In this document: positions 17,544 through 27,043 of the stretch, piece after piece
Position numbering within the stretch: position 1 is the first letter of the stretch
Layout: every line of letters starts with the position of its first letter
Position numbers and translations under genes: made by a program
NCBI GenBank assembly: GCA_002278855.1
Contig: NCGG01000002.1
Span: forward strand, 124,001-188,000
Length of the DNA: 64,000 nt
Direction: 5' to 3'
Origin: Sphingomonadales bacterium 28-55-16
Lineage (GTDB): Bacteria > Pseudomonadota > Alphaproteobacteria > Sphingomonadales > Sphingomonadaceae
Notes under the pieces: generated by a model
What the model saw: only the letters and a program-made list of their open reading frames with translations
What the model was told of the DNA's origin: nothing
Database searches by the model: none

Positions 17544-18983
17544 TTAGGCAAGTGGAACAAGCTTCCCCGGGTTCATAATCCCAAGCGGATCAAATGCGGT
17601 CTTAATGGCGCGTAAAGCCGCCAGCCGGGCTGGTTCTGCCAATCTCTCAAACTCTGCGATTTTTGCCTGACCAATACCATGTTCAGCCGAGAGTGATCCG
17701 CCATAGGCACGAACCCGATCGTAGACGTGTGACGTGATCGCTTTACCATCATGCGCATACCAATTGACGACATCAGCGCCCTCGGGTGCCTTGACATGGA
17801 AATGGATGTTGCCGTCGCCCAAATGCCCAAAAGCTAATGTTTTTGTACCCGGATATGCAGCTTCAATCGGTGGGGATTCGGCCTCAATAAACCGCGCCAT
17901 GGCCGCCACGGGCACGCTGATATCATGTTGCAGTGCGGGTCCCGCCGCGCGTTCGGCTTCGGCAATCGAGTCGCGAATTTTCCAAAATGCTTCGGCCTGC
18001 GCATCGCTGCTTGCGATGGTCGCGTTGCCGAGCAGATTGGCGCTAATTGCTTCTTCAAGCAGATGGACAGCCAATTCGCTCGGTGAAGACTGTGCGGCAT
18101 CATCCTGCACAAACTCCATCAACGCATGCCAGCGGTGCTGCGTATCCAGCGGTACGCGGGTTCCTGCGATGTGCCTTGTGACCGTTTTTAATGCGCGGTC
18201 GGGTAGAATTTCGAACCCTTCAAGCCGCGCGCGGCCATGCCGCTGCATGAACAACAGCAGAGCGTAAGCTTGGGTTGGGCTATCGACACCTGCCCATATG
18301 ACGCAGCGATCCAGCAAGGCAGGGACAGTGTGCAGAACGGCTTTCGTGACAACGCCAATCGTCCCTTCGCCTCCAATCAGCAATTGTTTTACATCATAAC
18401 CGCGATTGTCTTTTTTCAGCGGTGCCATCGCATCATAGATGGATCCATCGGGCAGCACCGCCTCAAGCCCAGCAACCAACATACGCATTGTACCGTGTCG
18501 CAAAACTTGCGTGCCGCCAGCATTTGTTGAAATCAGGCCGCCTATTGTTGCGGATCCTTTTCCACCTAAGGTCAATGGGAATCGTCTGCCTACTTTTGCG
18601 GCCGCTTCATGCAGATTCTGTAGAATGACTCCAGCATCGCATATGACGAGGCCGTCATCCGCGTCGATAGCCGTGATGTTGTTCATCCGCCGTAAGGAGA
18701 GGATAAGCTGACGTCCGCTAGTATCTGGTGTTGCGCCGGCGACCATGCCGCTATTCCCGCCTTGGGGTACAAGTGCAATTCGGTGCTTTGCTGCAAGTTG
18801 CACGATTGCAGCCACTTCTTGCGTGTTGGCGGGAGAAAGCAGGGCGGGGGACGCTCCGGTAAAGCGCCCACGCCAGTCGGTTAGCCAGGGCGCAATGGCG
18901 TCACTGTCGTCTGAATAACCCTTTGGTCCCAATATGGCGCGAAATTCGGATAAGGCGTTTACATCTGGCACGGTATTTTCCAT
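17544..18983 (-). CDS. FAD-linked oxidase, GlcD / D-2-hydroxyacid dehydrogenase type
   Basis: Oxidises a D-2-hydroxy acid (lactate, glycolate or 2-hydroxyglutarate type). 479 residues from ATG 18983 (MENTVPDVNALSEF); in-frame ATGs further upstream also exist and none has a strong ribosome site. The N-terminal PCMH flavin domain shows VPQGGNSGMVAGATP and GGKGSATIGGLISTNAGG, and the C-terminal domain shows FGHLGDGNIHFHV and SAEHGIGQAK, the metal and substrate motifs of the GlcD/Dld family. No signal peptide. No partner subunit (GlcE/GlcF) is adjacent, consistent with a single-subunit enzyme. Confidence 0.88.
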   Translation of the reverse strand: MENTVPDVNALSEFRAILGPKGYSDDSDAIAPWLTDWRGRFTGASPALLSPANTQEVAAIVQLAAKHRIALVPQGGNSGMVAGATPDTSGRQLILSLRRMNNITAIDADDGLVICDAGVILQNLHEAAAKVGRRFPLTLGGKGSATIGGLISTNAGGTQVLRHGTMRMLVAGLEAVLPDGSIYDAMAPLKKDNRGYDVKQLLIGGEGTIGVVTKAVLHTVPALLDRCVIWAGVDSPTQAYALLLFMQRHGRARLEGFEILPDRALKTVTRHIAGTRVPLDTQHRWHALMEFVQDDAAQSSPSELAVHLLEEAISANLLGNATIASSDAQAEAFWKIRDSIAEAERAAGPALQHDISVPVAAMARFIEAESPPIEAAYPGTKTLAFGHLGDGNIHFHVKAPEGADVVNWYAHDGKAITSHVYDRVRAYGGSLSAEHGIGQAKIAEFERLAEPARLAALRAIKTAFDPLGIMNPGKLVPLA

Positions 18984-19073
18984 TGTCTGCGCGGAGCCTG
19001 GCATGCAATTCATAATAGGTTCAACCCTATCGGGTAAAGCCAATAGAACTTCAACTTCATACCGGATTGTTTT

Positions 19074-19577
19074 TTGCGCGCAGTATTGGCCTTCACACTT
19101 TTTGCGGTCGGACTGACAACATTGTCGCAGGGCGCCTTGGCGGACATTAATGTCACGACTGGTGCGAACCCCTTCACGCCGTTTTTGGGGTTGAAGACCA
19201 CATTTGATCAGGTGCGCATTGATCAGCGGGTTATCATCAGATTGCCGCGTCCAGTGGCTGCCTCCTCAGCCGTCGGCGCGCAGCGACAGTCAGTTGCAAA
19301 AATAAAGTATAAAGAAAAAAAGGTCGGCAAATGCCTTTGGGTAGATAGGTTGGGCGGTTCGCGTCCCGGTCCTGACCGTTCACTGGACCTGCTAACGCGT
19401 GATGGTATTCTCATCCGTGCGTATTTGGGTGATGGCTGTCTTGCGCGTGAATTCTACGCTGGAGCCTATATGGAGCGATCTTATGATGGCAAATTATGCG
19501 TTCATCGCGACCTGTTGCATGCGCGTACGGGCGCCAAATGCGAGATTGAAAAATTCAGGCTATTGATACCGCGCTAA
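19074..19577 (+). CDS. Exported hypothetical protein
   Basis: 167 residues from a TTG start at 19074. A Sec signal peptide (MRAVLAFTLFAVGLTTLSQGALA, cleavage near 23) precedes a polar domain with three Cys (KCLWVD, DGCLARE, KLCVHRD) and a fourth (AKCEIE), which could form two disulfides in the periplasm. No family was recognised. The start is divergent from the FAD oxidase gene, leaving a shared intergenic space of about 90 bases. Confidence 0.65.
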   Translation: MRAVLAFTLFAVGLTTLSQGALADINVTTGANPFTPFLGLKTTFDQVRIDQRVIIRLPRPVAASSAVGAQRQSVAKIKYKEKKVGKCLWVDRLGGSRPGPDRSLDLLTRDGILIRAYLGDGCLAREFYAGAYMERSYDGKLCVHRDLLHARTGAKCEIEKFRLLIPR

Positions 19578-19691
19578 AGGCGGCGCCAATGGCATGTATC
19601 TTGACATTTATGCCCATAGCGACCAAGCGCAACCCTCGTCTCCGTGGATTGGTCACTGGTGGCGCTGCACCGTCTTTTTCCGGAACATCAT

Positions 19692-21086
19692 ATGCGTTTT
19701 GCCGACATCGGCTTGTCTGACGAGTTATTGAGAGCCTTAAGCGAGGCTGGCTATGATGAGCCGACTCCCATTCAGGCCGCCGCTATTCCGCAAGTTCAGA
19801 TGATGCGTGACATTATCGCAATCGCGCAAACCGGGACTGGCAAGACCGCTAGCTTTGTTCTTCCCATGATTGATGTGCTGGCCAATGGCCGTGCGCGCGC
19901 GCGGATGCCACGTAGCCTCATTTTGGAGCCAACCCGCGAATTGGCTGCGCAAGTGGCAGAAAATTTCGAAAAATACGGCAAATATCATAAGCTGTCGATG
20001 GCGCTGCTGATTGGCGGCGTGCAAATGGGCGATCAAGTCAAAGCGCTTGAAAAGGGCGTTGATGTTCTCATCGCTACGCCAGGCCGATTGATGGATTTGT
20101 TTGAACGCGGTAAGATTTTGCTGACGGGTTGTGAAATGCTGGTCATCGACGAAGCTGACCGGATGCTCGACATGGGGTTCATTCCCGACATCGAACATAT
20201 CTGTACAAAGTTGCCTGCCACCCGACAGACGCTTTTGTTCTCGGCCACTATGCCACCGCCAATTAAAAAACTGGCCGACAAGTTCTTGTCCAACCCAAAA
20301 TATATTGAAGTTGCGCGGCCCGCGACCGCAAACGTCAATATCGAACAGTTTTTGGTCAATGTGTCGCCGATGAAAAAACGCGACGTGTTGCGCGATCTCC
20401 TGCGCACTGAAAATGTCTCAAACGCGATCATCTTCTGCAACCGTAAGACGACGGTACGCGAATTGAATACCAGCCTCCAACGCCACGGATTGCGTTCGGG
20501 CGAAATCCATGGCGACATCGACCAAGCTTCGCGCCAGAAGCAGCTGGAAGCATTTAAGAATGGCGATATCAATTTGCTCGTGGCGTCCGACGTGGCAGCC
20601 CGTGGCCTCGACGTGAAGGGCGTGAGCCATGTGTTCAACTTTGATGCACCATGGCATCCCGATGATTATATTCACCGCATAGGCCGGACGGGCCGTGCCG
20701 GCGCAAAGGGCAAGGCGTTTACCTTTGTTACCAAGGCGGATGAAGAAGCGATTGAAAGCATCGAAAAGCTTATCGGCAACAAAATCGAGCGCCTTGGCCA
20801 GATCGAAGCGCCCGCCGATGGCGAAGAGCGCACTCCTGTAAAGCGTGGCCGCAAGGCACCAGCCAGTAAGGCCAAGGAACCGCTACCTGCAGAGCGCTCG
20901 GCAGAGACAGAAGCGCCAGAGCCAAAAGCTGTGCGTGCGAAAGCGGCTGCCAAACCCGCGCGTGAGAAGTCCGCGCCCAAGACAGAGACAGTTAAGCCCG
21001 ATCAGTCGAGTGGCGCTGTGGTTTCCGGCGATGATGGCTGGAATGGGCCAATGCCGGGTTTCCTGAGCGTTGGGTTCGACACTTAA
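19692..21086 (+). CDS. DEAD-box ATP-dependent RNA helicase (RhlE-like)
   Basis: 464 residues from ATG 19692. Q-motif DEPTPIQ at 22-28, Walker A AQTGTGKT at 45-52, DEAD at 153-156, SAT near 187, and HRIGRTGRAG of motif VI in the second RecA domain. After about residue 375 comes a low-complexity basic/Ala-rich tail, the usual RNA-binding extension of RhlE-like helicases. Roles of this class are ribosome assembly and mRNA remodelling. An in-frame ATG 48 bases upstream is less likely since the family starts with the short MRFADIGLSDELL text. Confidence 0.93.
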   Translation: MRFADIGLSDELLRALSEAGYDEPTPIQAAAIPQVQMMRDIIAIAQTGTGKTASFVLPMIDVLANGRARARMPRSLILEPTRELAAQVAENFEKYGKYHKLSMALLIGGVQMGDQVKALEKGVDVLIATPGRLMDLFERGKILLTGCEMLVIDEADRMLDMGFIPDIEHICTKLPATRQTLLFSATMPPPIKKLADKFLSNPKYIEVARPATANVNIEQFLVNVSPMKKRDVLRDLLRTENVSNAIIFCNRKTTVRELNTSLQRHGLRSGEIHGDIDQASRQKQLEAFKNGDINLLVASDVAARGLDVKGVSHVFNFDAPWHPDDYIHRIGRTGRAGAKGKAFTFVTKADEEAIESIEKLIGNKIERLGQIEAPADGEERTPVKRGRKAPASKAKEPLPAERSAETEAPEPKAVRAKAAAKPAREKSAPKTETVKPDQSSGAVVSGDDGWNGPMPGFLSVGFDT

Positions 21087-21218
21087 TCACTGTTTGTTAC
21101 GTTCACCCTAAATTTGTTTCACGCCCTTAATTTTTCGACGACGCTGAGCTAAGCCCCTGCAACGCCGTTCGATGACGCGGCTTCGTGCTCCAAAGATTTT
21201 GCAATAAGCATAACAACA

Positions 21219-21250
21219 AAAAAGGGCCCGCATCGCTGCAGGCCCTTTTT
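21219..21250. terminator. Bidirectional intrinsic terminator
   Basis: AAAAAGGGCC (21219-21228) pairs with GGCCCTTTTT (21241-21250) around a 12-base loop. T-runs are present on both strands, so it can end both the helicase message and the converging TonB-receptor message. Confidence 0.85.
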
Positions 21251-21270
21251 GGTTTTAAGTTGCTAAGTTC

Positions 21271-24054
21271 TTAGAACTTGCCGCGCAATGTGATGCCGTA
21301 GGTCCGTGGCTCGGCTAGGAACTGTGACATAAGTTGGCGCCCACCAGGATATTGCGGATCGACAAACGGTGCCGACGTTGCGCCTGCTTGGAATGGCGCG
21401 TTGAACGCGACCTGCGCATAATCCTGGTTGAAGATGTTCTGGCCCCAAAGCTCTATACCCCACGCTTCGTCTGGTCCGCGAAGGCCGACCCGTGCATTGA
21501 ACACCGCGAATCCATTCTGCTCCTTCTGCGGGAAGAGATCCGAACCCGTGTTGTAATCGCTGGTCATACGACCGTCGATGTAAACAAGGCCGCTCAACCC
21601 GTTACTGCCAATGTCCGGCGTCCATGTGACACTTGATGTCGCAACCAGTTCAGGTGCGTTAGACAGATTGTCACCCGGCAACTTACGCAGTGCTGGGTCG
21701 AGTGGTGCACCTGTTTTGCTTCCGACCAGATTGTCGCGGTAGCTGGTCTTTGCGTAAGTCAGGCCCGCAGCCATGCGAAAATTGCGTGCCGGTACCAATG
21801 ATGCTTCCAATTCGACACCTTGTGCGCGAACGCCATAGCCCACATCACTGGCTGCACAAGCCCCGGTCGTGGCTGCTGCTGCGTTGTAATTAGCGCCTGC
21901 TGAGGACAAACTCTGGTCCCGATCAGCACCAGCTAAGCTTGCGCCGCAGCCGTTGATCGACTGAACCAGGAAGACCGTACCATTGAAAGTGTTCAGCTGG
22001 AAATTGCTGAAGTCCGAACGGAAAGCCGAAACGCTCAGACCGAATGGGCCGTTGGAGAATTTTGCGCCGAGTTCATAGCTGTCGACCAGTTCCGGATCGA
22101 ACTGCAGATTGCGGACAAGCGCTTGCGTCCCGGCCTGTCCGCCGAATGGCAGAATAGGTGATTTCAAGGCGGAGCGGTCCAGGTTGAAGCCACCCGCTTT
22201 ATATCCGCGCGCAAAGCTGCCGTAGACCAAAAGATCGTCGACTGGTTTCCACGACAGAATTGCAGTGCCGGTGAATTCATCCTCACTGCGTTTGTCGTTG
22301 ATGGAAACGCCATTCAATTCCGCGGTTGAGTTGCCTTGGCAAGAGAGACCAATCAATGATCCTGCAAGCGCACGTGCCGTTGCGGTTGTAAGCGGATTGA
22401 CCAAATCGTCGAGTACGAGGCCCTGCACAGCCGTACATACGGTGTTGTCATTGCCGAAAGTGGCATCAAACGTCTTTTTGTCGCTTGTATATCGAAGGCC
22501 AAGCGTCAGATCGAGCCTATCCGTGATGTGCAGTATGTTATGCGTAAACGCTGCAAAGTTAGTGCCGTTCTGGAAATAACGGTCGTTGGTGGTGCCCAAA
22601 TTGTTGAGGCTATCAAGCCGCGTGAAAGCCGCGAGAATATCTGCGCCAGACAGCCCAGAAGCGCCGCCAATCGTTGCTGTACCTACACCGGGGAGCACGC
22701 AAGAGGGGTTGGTGGGCGAATACAGCCCGGCCAAACCGCCGCCCGAAATGATGCGGCATGTTGCAAAGCGGCCATATTGGTTACCGAAGCGCAGATTGTC
22801 GCGCACCGTCAGTTTTTCGTTGGAGAAAAACCCGCCAACAAGCCAATCAAGCTTTCCGCCAAATGCCTCACCTTGCAAACGCAATTCCTGCGTAAAGGTA
22901 TGGAATTGACGATAAGCCTCATCGCTTGGCGCGCGATAAAGAATATCCACTTCGCCATAATCGGTATCAGATGCCTGACCCGAACGATATTGGCGATAAG
23001 CGGTGATTGACGTGAGCGTCGCGCCGCCAAAATCATAATCGATCTGGCCGGAGAAGCCGTAGTCTTTCGTTTCACCGGTAAATACGCGGTTGGCGCTAAC
23101 GGAAATATTGCGGCCATAGCCCTGATTGAAAGCCGATAAGGGCTGACCAAGGTCACGCAATACGTTGATGATGTTGTTGGATGTGGCGGACGAAGCTACG
23201 CCAACGGTGCTTGGATTGTTCAGGTCGCCAATGAATGGATTGACGGTCCGATCGACATAGGTCGCCGCGCAGCATTCTTCTTTACGCGAGGTATAGTCGG
23301 CAATCAGGCGGACCGATAAAGCATCGGTGGGTTCGAACAACAATTGTCCACGCAAGAAATAACGGTCACGATTGTTGACGTCACGGCCATTTTGGTCGTC
23401 TCGATAAAAACCGTTCCGTTTGACGTACACGCCGTCCACTCGGAATGCCAATTTCTCGGAAATAGGTCCCGTGACGCTGGTTGCAGCGCGCATGAAGTCA
23501 TAATTGCCGTAGGTCAGTTCGCCGCTGCCACCAAAAGTGAAGCTTGGTTTTTTTGAATAGATGCTGATGAGACCAGCCGATGAGTTCCGACCGCCCAATG
23601 TGCCCTGCGGACCACGCTGCACTTCGACGCGGTCAATCTCGCCAAGTTCGTTCAGGCCGATGCCTGAGCGCGAACGGTATACGCCGTCAATGAAAACAGG
23701 CACGGAACTCTCAAGGCCGGGGTTGTCACCGACCGTACCAATGCCTCGGATACGCGCAGAGCCGTTGGCCTCCGACCCCGTAGAGGAGACGAGCAACGAT
23801 GGCGCAACTTGGTTCAGCTGACGAATGTCATTTGCGCCACTGTTCTGCAAAGTTTCCGCGTTCACGGCTGAAATCGCCACGGGCACATCGGAAAGCAACT
23901 GGCTCCGGCCTTGTGCGGTAACGACGATTTCTTCGTCAGACATATCTTCAGCCTGAGGCGCCTCTTGCGCGAAGGCAAGACTAGGCAATACGAGCGCGAG
24001 GCACGCCGTCGATAATTTTAATGCATGGCTGAAGGATGTGTCACGCCGCATCAT
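21271..24054 (-). CDS. TonB-dependent outer-membrane receptor
   Basis: 927 residues. Signal peptide to about 29 (LVLPSLAFA), a TonB box EEIVVTAQ at 41-48, a plug domain to about 170 including VQRGPQGTLGGRNSSAGLISIYS, then a long beta-barrel region ending GITLRGKF with the terminal aromatic of outer-membrane proteins. The style (VPVAISAVNAETL) is that of the large sphingomonad TonB receptors for complex organic substrates; the ligand cannot be read from sequence. It lies downstream of the oxidoreductase operon with 197 bases between, so it probably has its own promoter. Confidence 0.93.
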   Translation of the reverse strand: MMRRDTSFSHALKLSTACLALVLPSLAFAQEAPQAEDMSDEEIVVTAQGRSQLLSDVPVAISAVNAETLQNSGANDIRQLNQVAPSLLVSSTGSEANGSARIRGIGTVGDNPGLESSVPVFIDGVYRSRSGIGLNELGEIDRVEVQRGPQGTLGGRNSSAGLISIYSKKPSFTFGGSGELTYGNYDFMRAATSVTGPISEKLAFRVDGVYVKRNGFYRDDQNGRDVNNRDRYFLRGQLLFEPTDALSVRLIADYTSRKEECCAATYVDRTVNPFIGDLNNPSTVGVASSATSNNIINVLRDLGQPLSAFNQGYGRNISVSANRVFTGETKDYGFSGQIDYDFGGATLTSITAYRQYRSGQASDTDYGEVDILYRAPSDEAYRQFHTFTQELRLQGEAFGGKLDWLVGGFFSNEKLTVRDNLRFGNQYGRFATCRIISGGGLAGLYSPTNPSCVLPGVGTATIGGASGLSGADILAAFTRLDSLNNLGTTNDRYFQNGTNFAAFTHNILHITDRLDLTLGLRYTSDKKTFDATFGNDNTVCTAVQGLVLDDLVNPLTTATARALAGSLIGLSCQGNSTAELNGVSINDKRSEDEFTGTAILSWKPVDDLLVYGSFARGYKAGGFNLDRSALKSPILPFGGQAGTQALVRNLQFDPELVDSYELGAKFSNGPFGLSVSAFRSDFSNFQLNTFNGTVFLVQSINGCGASLAGADRDQSLSSAGANYNAAAATTGACAASDVGYGVRAQGVELEASLVPARNFRMAAGLTYAKTSYRDNLVGSKTGAPLDPALRKLPGDNLSNAPELVATSSVTWTPDIGSNGLSGLVYIDGRMTSDYNTGSDLFPQKEQNGFAVFNARVGLRGPDEAWGIELWGQNIFNQDYAQVAFNAPFQAGATSAPFVDPQYPGGRQLMSQFLAEPRTYGITLRGKF

Positions 24055-24251
24055 ATATTCTCTCCTATTTTCACATTTTGTTACAATTTAGCGACCGCGC
24101 ACACGAATGTCATCGTCGTTAACTGCTAAATTCATTAAATTTTTATTGTGCGCCAAAATTGCAACATTAGTCGCTCTGACGTCCAGAAACCGGCATATTT
24201 TGGAATGCAAATTTCCGGCGCCATGTGCAATAATGCTGCGCAGCAATGCGC

Positions 24252-25274
24252 TCAGAGCTTAACGAGCATCTTGCCGGTGTTCTCGCCGCTGAACAGACCG
24301 ATAAAGGCTTCGGGTGTCTTCTCAAGCCCGTCTTTAACGGTCTCACGGCCTTTGACCGCGCCCGATTGAATAAGTGCAGCCATGTCCGCGTTGAATTCGG
24401 GCACTTGCGCATAAAAATCGGGGTAGAGAAAGCCCTTGATCATAACCCTTTTGCCAATAATCATGGGCAAATATTGCATCGGCTGTGCTTTGAAGTCGTT
24501 GTACACGTCGATCATGCCGCAAATCGCAAAGCGCGCCCATTCCTTTGCAGTGGCGAGCGCGGCGTCGAAATGCTCGCCGCCGACATTGTCAAAATACACA
24601 TCAATGCCGGTTTCACCGATCTCCTTAAGCGCCGCCATCAATTGCGGTAGGACCTTGCCCGACTTGTAATCGATGACGGCGTCCGCACCGAGTTCTTTCA
24701 CCCACGCGCATTTGTCTGCGCCGCCCGCAGAACCAATGACTTTCATGCCCTTGGCTTTAGCAATCTGCGTCACGGTGGAACCAACAGCGCCGGCAGCAGC
24801 GGAAACAAAGATCACTTCGCCCGCCTTGGCTTCTGCAACCTTAAGCAAGCCGAACCATGCGGTGCCGCCGGGCATTCCGATGATGCTTAGCCAATGTTGG
24901 TCGGGCACGCCCAAGTCGGGAAGTTTTACAGGAGGCATGCCAGCAGGTGGCACTGTGTCGCCGCCAAAGACCACGGTGTCACGCCAGCCGGCCATGTGCA
25001 GCACCTTAGCGCCCACTGGGAATTCGGCATTGTTGCTTTCGGTCACGGTGCCCACTGCGCCGCCCGTCATGGGTTCGCCCAAGGTGAATGGGTCGGCATA
25101 GCTTTTCGCGTCATTCATGCGGCCGCGCATATATGGATCAACCGATAGCCAGCTGTTGGTCACGCGAAACTCGTTGGCGCCCAACGGTGCGTCTGGGTGT
25201 TCAACCATCGCAAAGTTGCTGTTGTTCGGAAGCCCTGCAGGGCGGCTAGCCAATGTCCATGCGCGCATTATCAT
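24252..25274 (-). CDS. Zinc-independent medium-chain NADP-dependent oxidoreductase (CurA/prostaglandin-reductase-like)
   Basis: 340 residues. SVDPYMRGRMNDAKSY near 45-60, the Rossmann motif SAAAGAVGSTVTQIAKAKG near 158-176, and FDNVGGEHFDAAL near 229 mark the NADP(H)-dependent alkenal/enone reductase branch, which reduces C=C bonds conjugated to carbonyls. The first Met or the third residue (Met3, better spaced from GGAGAGAG) may be the start. It overlaps the amidohydrolase gene by four bases, so translation is coupled in a three-gene operon. Confidence 0.9.
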   Translation of the reverse strand: MIMRAWTLASRPAGLPNNSNFAMVEHPDAPLGANEFRVTNSWLSVDPYMRGRMNDAKSYADPFTLGEPMTGGAVGTVTESNNAEFPVGAKVLHMAGWRDTVVFGGDTVPPAGMPPVKLPDLGVPDQHWLSIIGMPGGTAWFGLLKVAEAKAGEVIFVSAAAGAVGSTVTQIAKAKGMKVIGSAGGADKCAWVKELGADAVIDYKSGKVLPQLMAALKEIGETGIDVYFDNVGGEHFDAALATAKEWARFAICGMIDVYNDFKAQPMQYLPMIIGKRVMIKGFLYPDFYAQVPEFNADMAALIQSGAVKGRETVKDGLEKTPEAFIGLFSGENTGKMLVKL

Positions 25275-27043
25275 CTCTCTCCATTACTGTTTTCATCCGC
25301 AGCATTTGCTGCAGCATTTTTATATACGGGGCGTCCGCCGACCCATGTTTCCTTGACCACAGCCTTACGCAATTCACGCGGACTTGCAAGCATCGGGTCA
25401 ACATCAATCAATATGAAGTCTGCATAATGTCCCGGGGTCAACGAACCGAATTTGCCCTCGGCAAAAGCGGCATAAGCGGCGCCGGTTGTGAACCCAGCCA
25501 ACGCCTGCTCGCGCGACACCCGTTCTTCTGTTCGCCAACCACCAAAGGGCTGACCGTCCGCATCTTCGCGTGTCATTGCGGCTGCAAGTCCGGCAAAGGG
25601 ATCAGCCGATTCAACTGGCACATCGGAGCCAAAAGCTAATTTTCCGCCAGCGCGCAAAATCGACTGCCAGGCATAAGCACCCTTTAGGCGTTCTTGGCCA
25701 AGCCGCGCCTCGGCCATCACCCTATCGGACGTTTGGTGGGCGGGCTGCATTGACGCAATGATACCATGCTTGCCAAGCCTCGCCAGATCAGCCGGATCGA
25801 CGATCTGGGTGTGCTCGATCCGCCACCGCATGTCGCCCTTGTAGGTTTCGGACAACTCCTCAATTGCGCCAATAACTTCTGCGTTCGCCGCGTCTCCGAT
25901 GGCGTGCACGGCGGTTTGGAAGCCATCCATTGAAGCCCGCACCATGAGGTTGCGGATTTCCGCGCTAGCGAGAAATTGGAGCCCGGTCTGACCCGGCGCA
26001 TCGGCATAGGGTTTTTTCAACCAAGCGCCGCGGCTGCCCAAGGCACCATCGAGATAGAGCTTTACGCCGCCTAGCCGAAGCTTGTCATTATACAGCCATG
26101 GGCTCGGCCGTGGCCCGGCGATTGCGACCATATTGTCGATGCCGCCCGCATAAGCAAAAATGCGCACGCTAAGCCAGCCAGCATCCCCCGCCCGGCGGTA
26201 GCTTTGCCAATCGTCCATCGACGTGCCCATGTCAGCAATGGCGGTGATGCCTAGGCTGTGCAGCTTCTTTTGCGCCTCGCCCAGAGCTATGTCGCGTTCC
26301 AATGGCTTTGGTGCAGGCACAAATTTGCCGACAAGATCTGCCGCAGAGTCGACAAATATGCCGCTTGGTTTTCCGCCAACCAGCTCAATGCGCCCTCCAG
26401 CTGGAGATTTTGTGGTGGCGGTGATGCTGGCGATTTCCATCGCACGGCTGTTGGCCCAACCCGCATGGCCGTCGACGCGCTCGAGCCAGACTGGGCGATC
26501 GCTTTCGGCTACATCAAGGTCAGCCGCGGTCGGAAAGCGGCCAAGCCCCCATTTTTCCTGGTTCCAGCCGCGGCCAATAATCCACCGGCGTTCGGGGTGT
26601 TTCGCGGCATAAGCCTTTATCGCAGCCTGCGCCTCGGCAAGGCTATTGGTCGCGGATAGATCAAGTGTGAGCAATTGAAAGCCAAGCCCCATGACGTGGC
26701 CGTGCGCATCGATCAGGCCCGGCAATAATGTCGCGCCGCGCCCGTCTAACCGGAAATCGAGCTGTTTGGGCAGATTATCCTTCTTGGTCAGCAGTTCAGT
26801 GACCTTCCCGTCGTTTCCCACCAGCATCGCATTAAAACGGATGGTCTTGCCGTCTTGGTCAAGCGTGATCCCGTTTACGTTTTCGACTAGCCCGTCTGCA
26901 AATGCAGGGCTTGCGGTCGCCAGCAAAAGGAAAGCGAATGCTTGCGTGCGCCTGCTTTTTCCCGTCGTGTCGCGCGTTTTGGATGTGAGGGGATGTTGCG
27001 CGGATCGGCTATGGAAAGAAAACGCAATCGGGTTTCCAATCAT
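25271..27043 (-). CDS. Exported amidohydrolase, YtcJ-like
   Basis: 590 residues from ATG 27043, whose first bases overlap the stop of the upstream dehydrogenase gene (ATGA). The longer frame would run deep into that gene and is rejected. A signal-like stretch (AFAFLLLATASPAFA) lies near 35-49. Metal motif DAHGHVMG, ERVDGHAGWANSRA, AVHAIGDAAN and FGSDVPVE are those of amidohydrolase family 3 (YtcJ). Substrate unknown. The N-terminal 34 residues ahead of the hydrophobic stretch are unusually long for a signal peptide. Confidence 0.85.
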   Translation of the reverse strand: MIGNPIAFSFHSRSAQHPLTSKTRDTTGKSRRTQAFAFLLLATASPAFADGLVENVNGITLDQDGKTIRFNAMLVGNDGKVTELLTKKDNLPKQLDFRLDGRGATLLPGLIDAHGHVMGLGFQLLTLDLSATNSLAEAQAAIKAYAAKHPERRWIIGRGWNQEKWGLGRFPTAADLDVAESDRPVWLERVDGHAGWANSRAMEIASITATTKSPAGGRIELVGGKPSGIFVDSAADLVGKFVPAPKPLERDIALGEAQKKLHSLGITAIADMGTSMDDWQSYRRAGDAGWLSVRIFAYAGGIDNMVAIAGPRPSPWLYNDKLRLGGVKLYLDGALGSRGAWLKKPYADAPGQTGLQFLASAEIRNLMVRASMDGFQTAVHAIGDAANAEVIGAIEELSETYKGDMRWRIEHTQIVDPADLARLGKHGIIASMQPAHQTSDRVMAEARLGQERLKGAYAWQSILRAGGKLAFGSDVPVESADPFAGLAAAMTREDADGQPFGGWRTEERVSREQALAGFTTGAAYAAFAEGKFGSLTPGHYADFILIDVDPMLASPRELRKAVVKETWVGGRPVYKNAAANAADENSNGER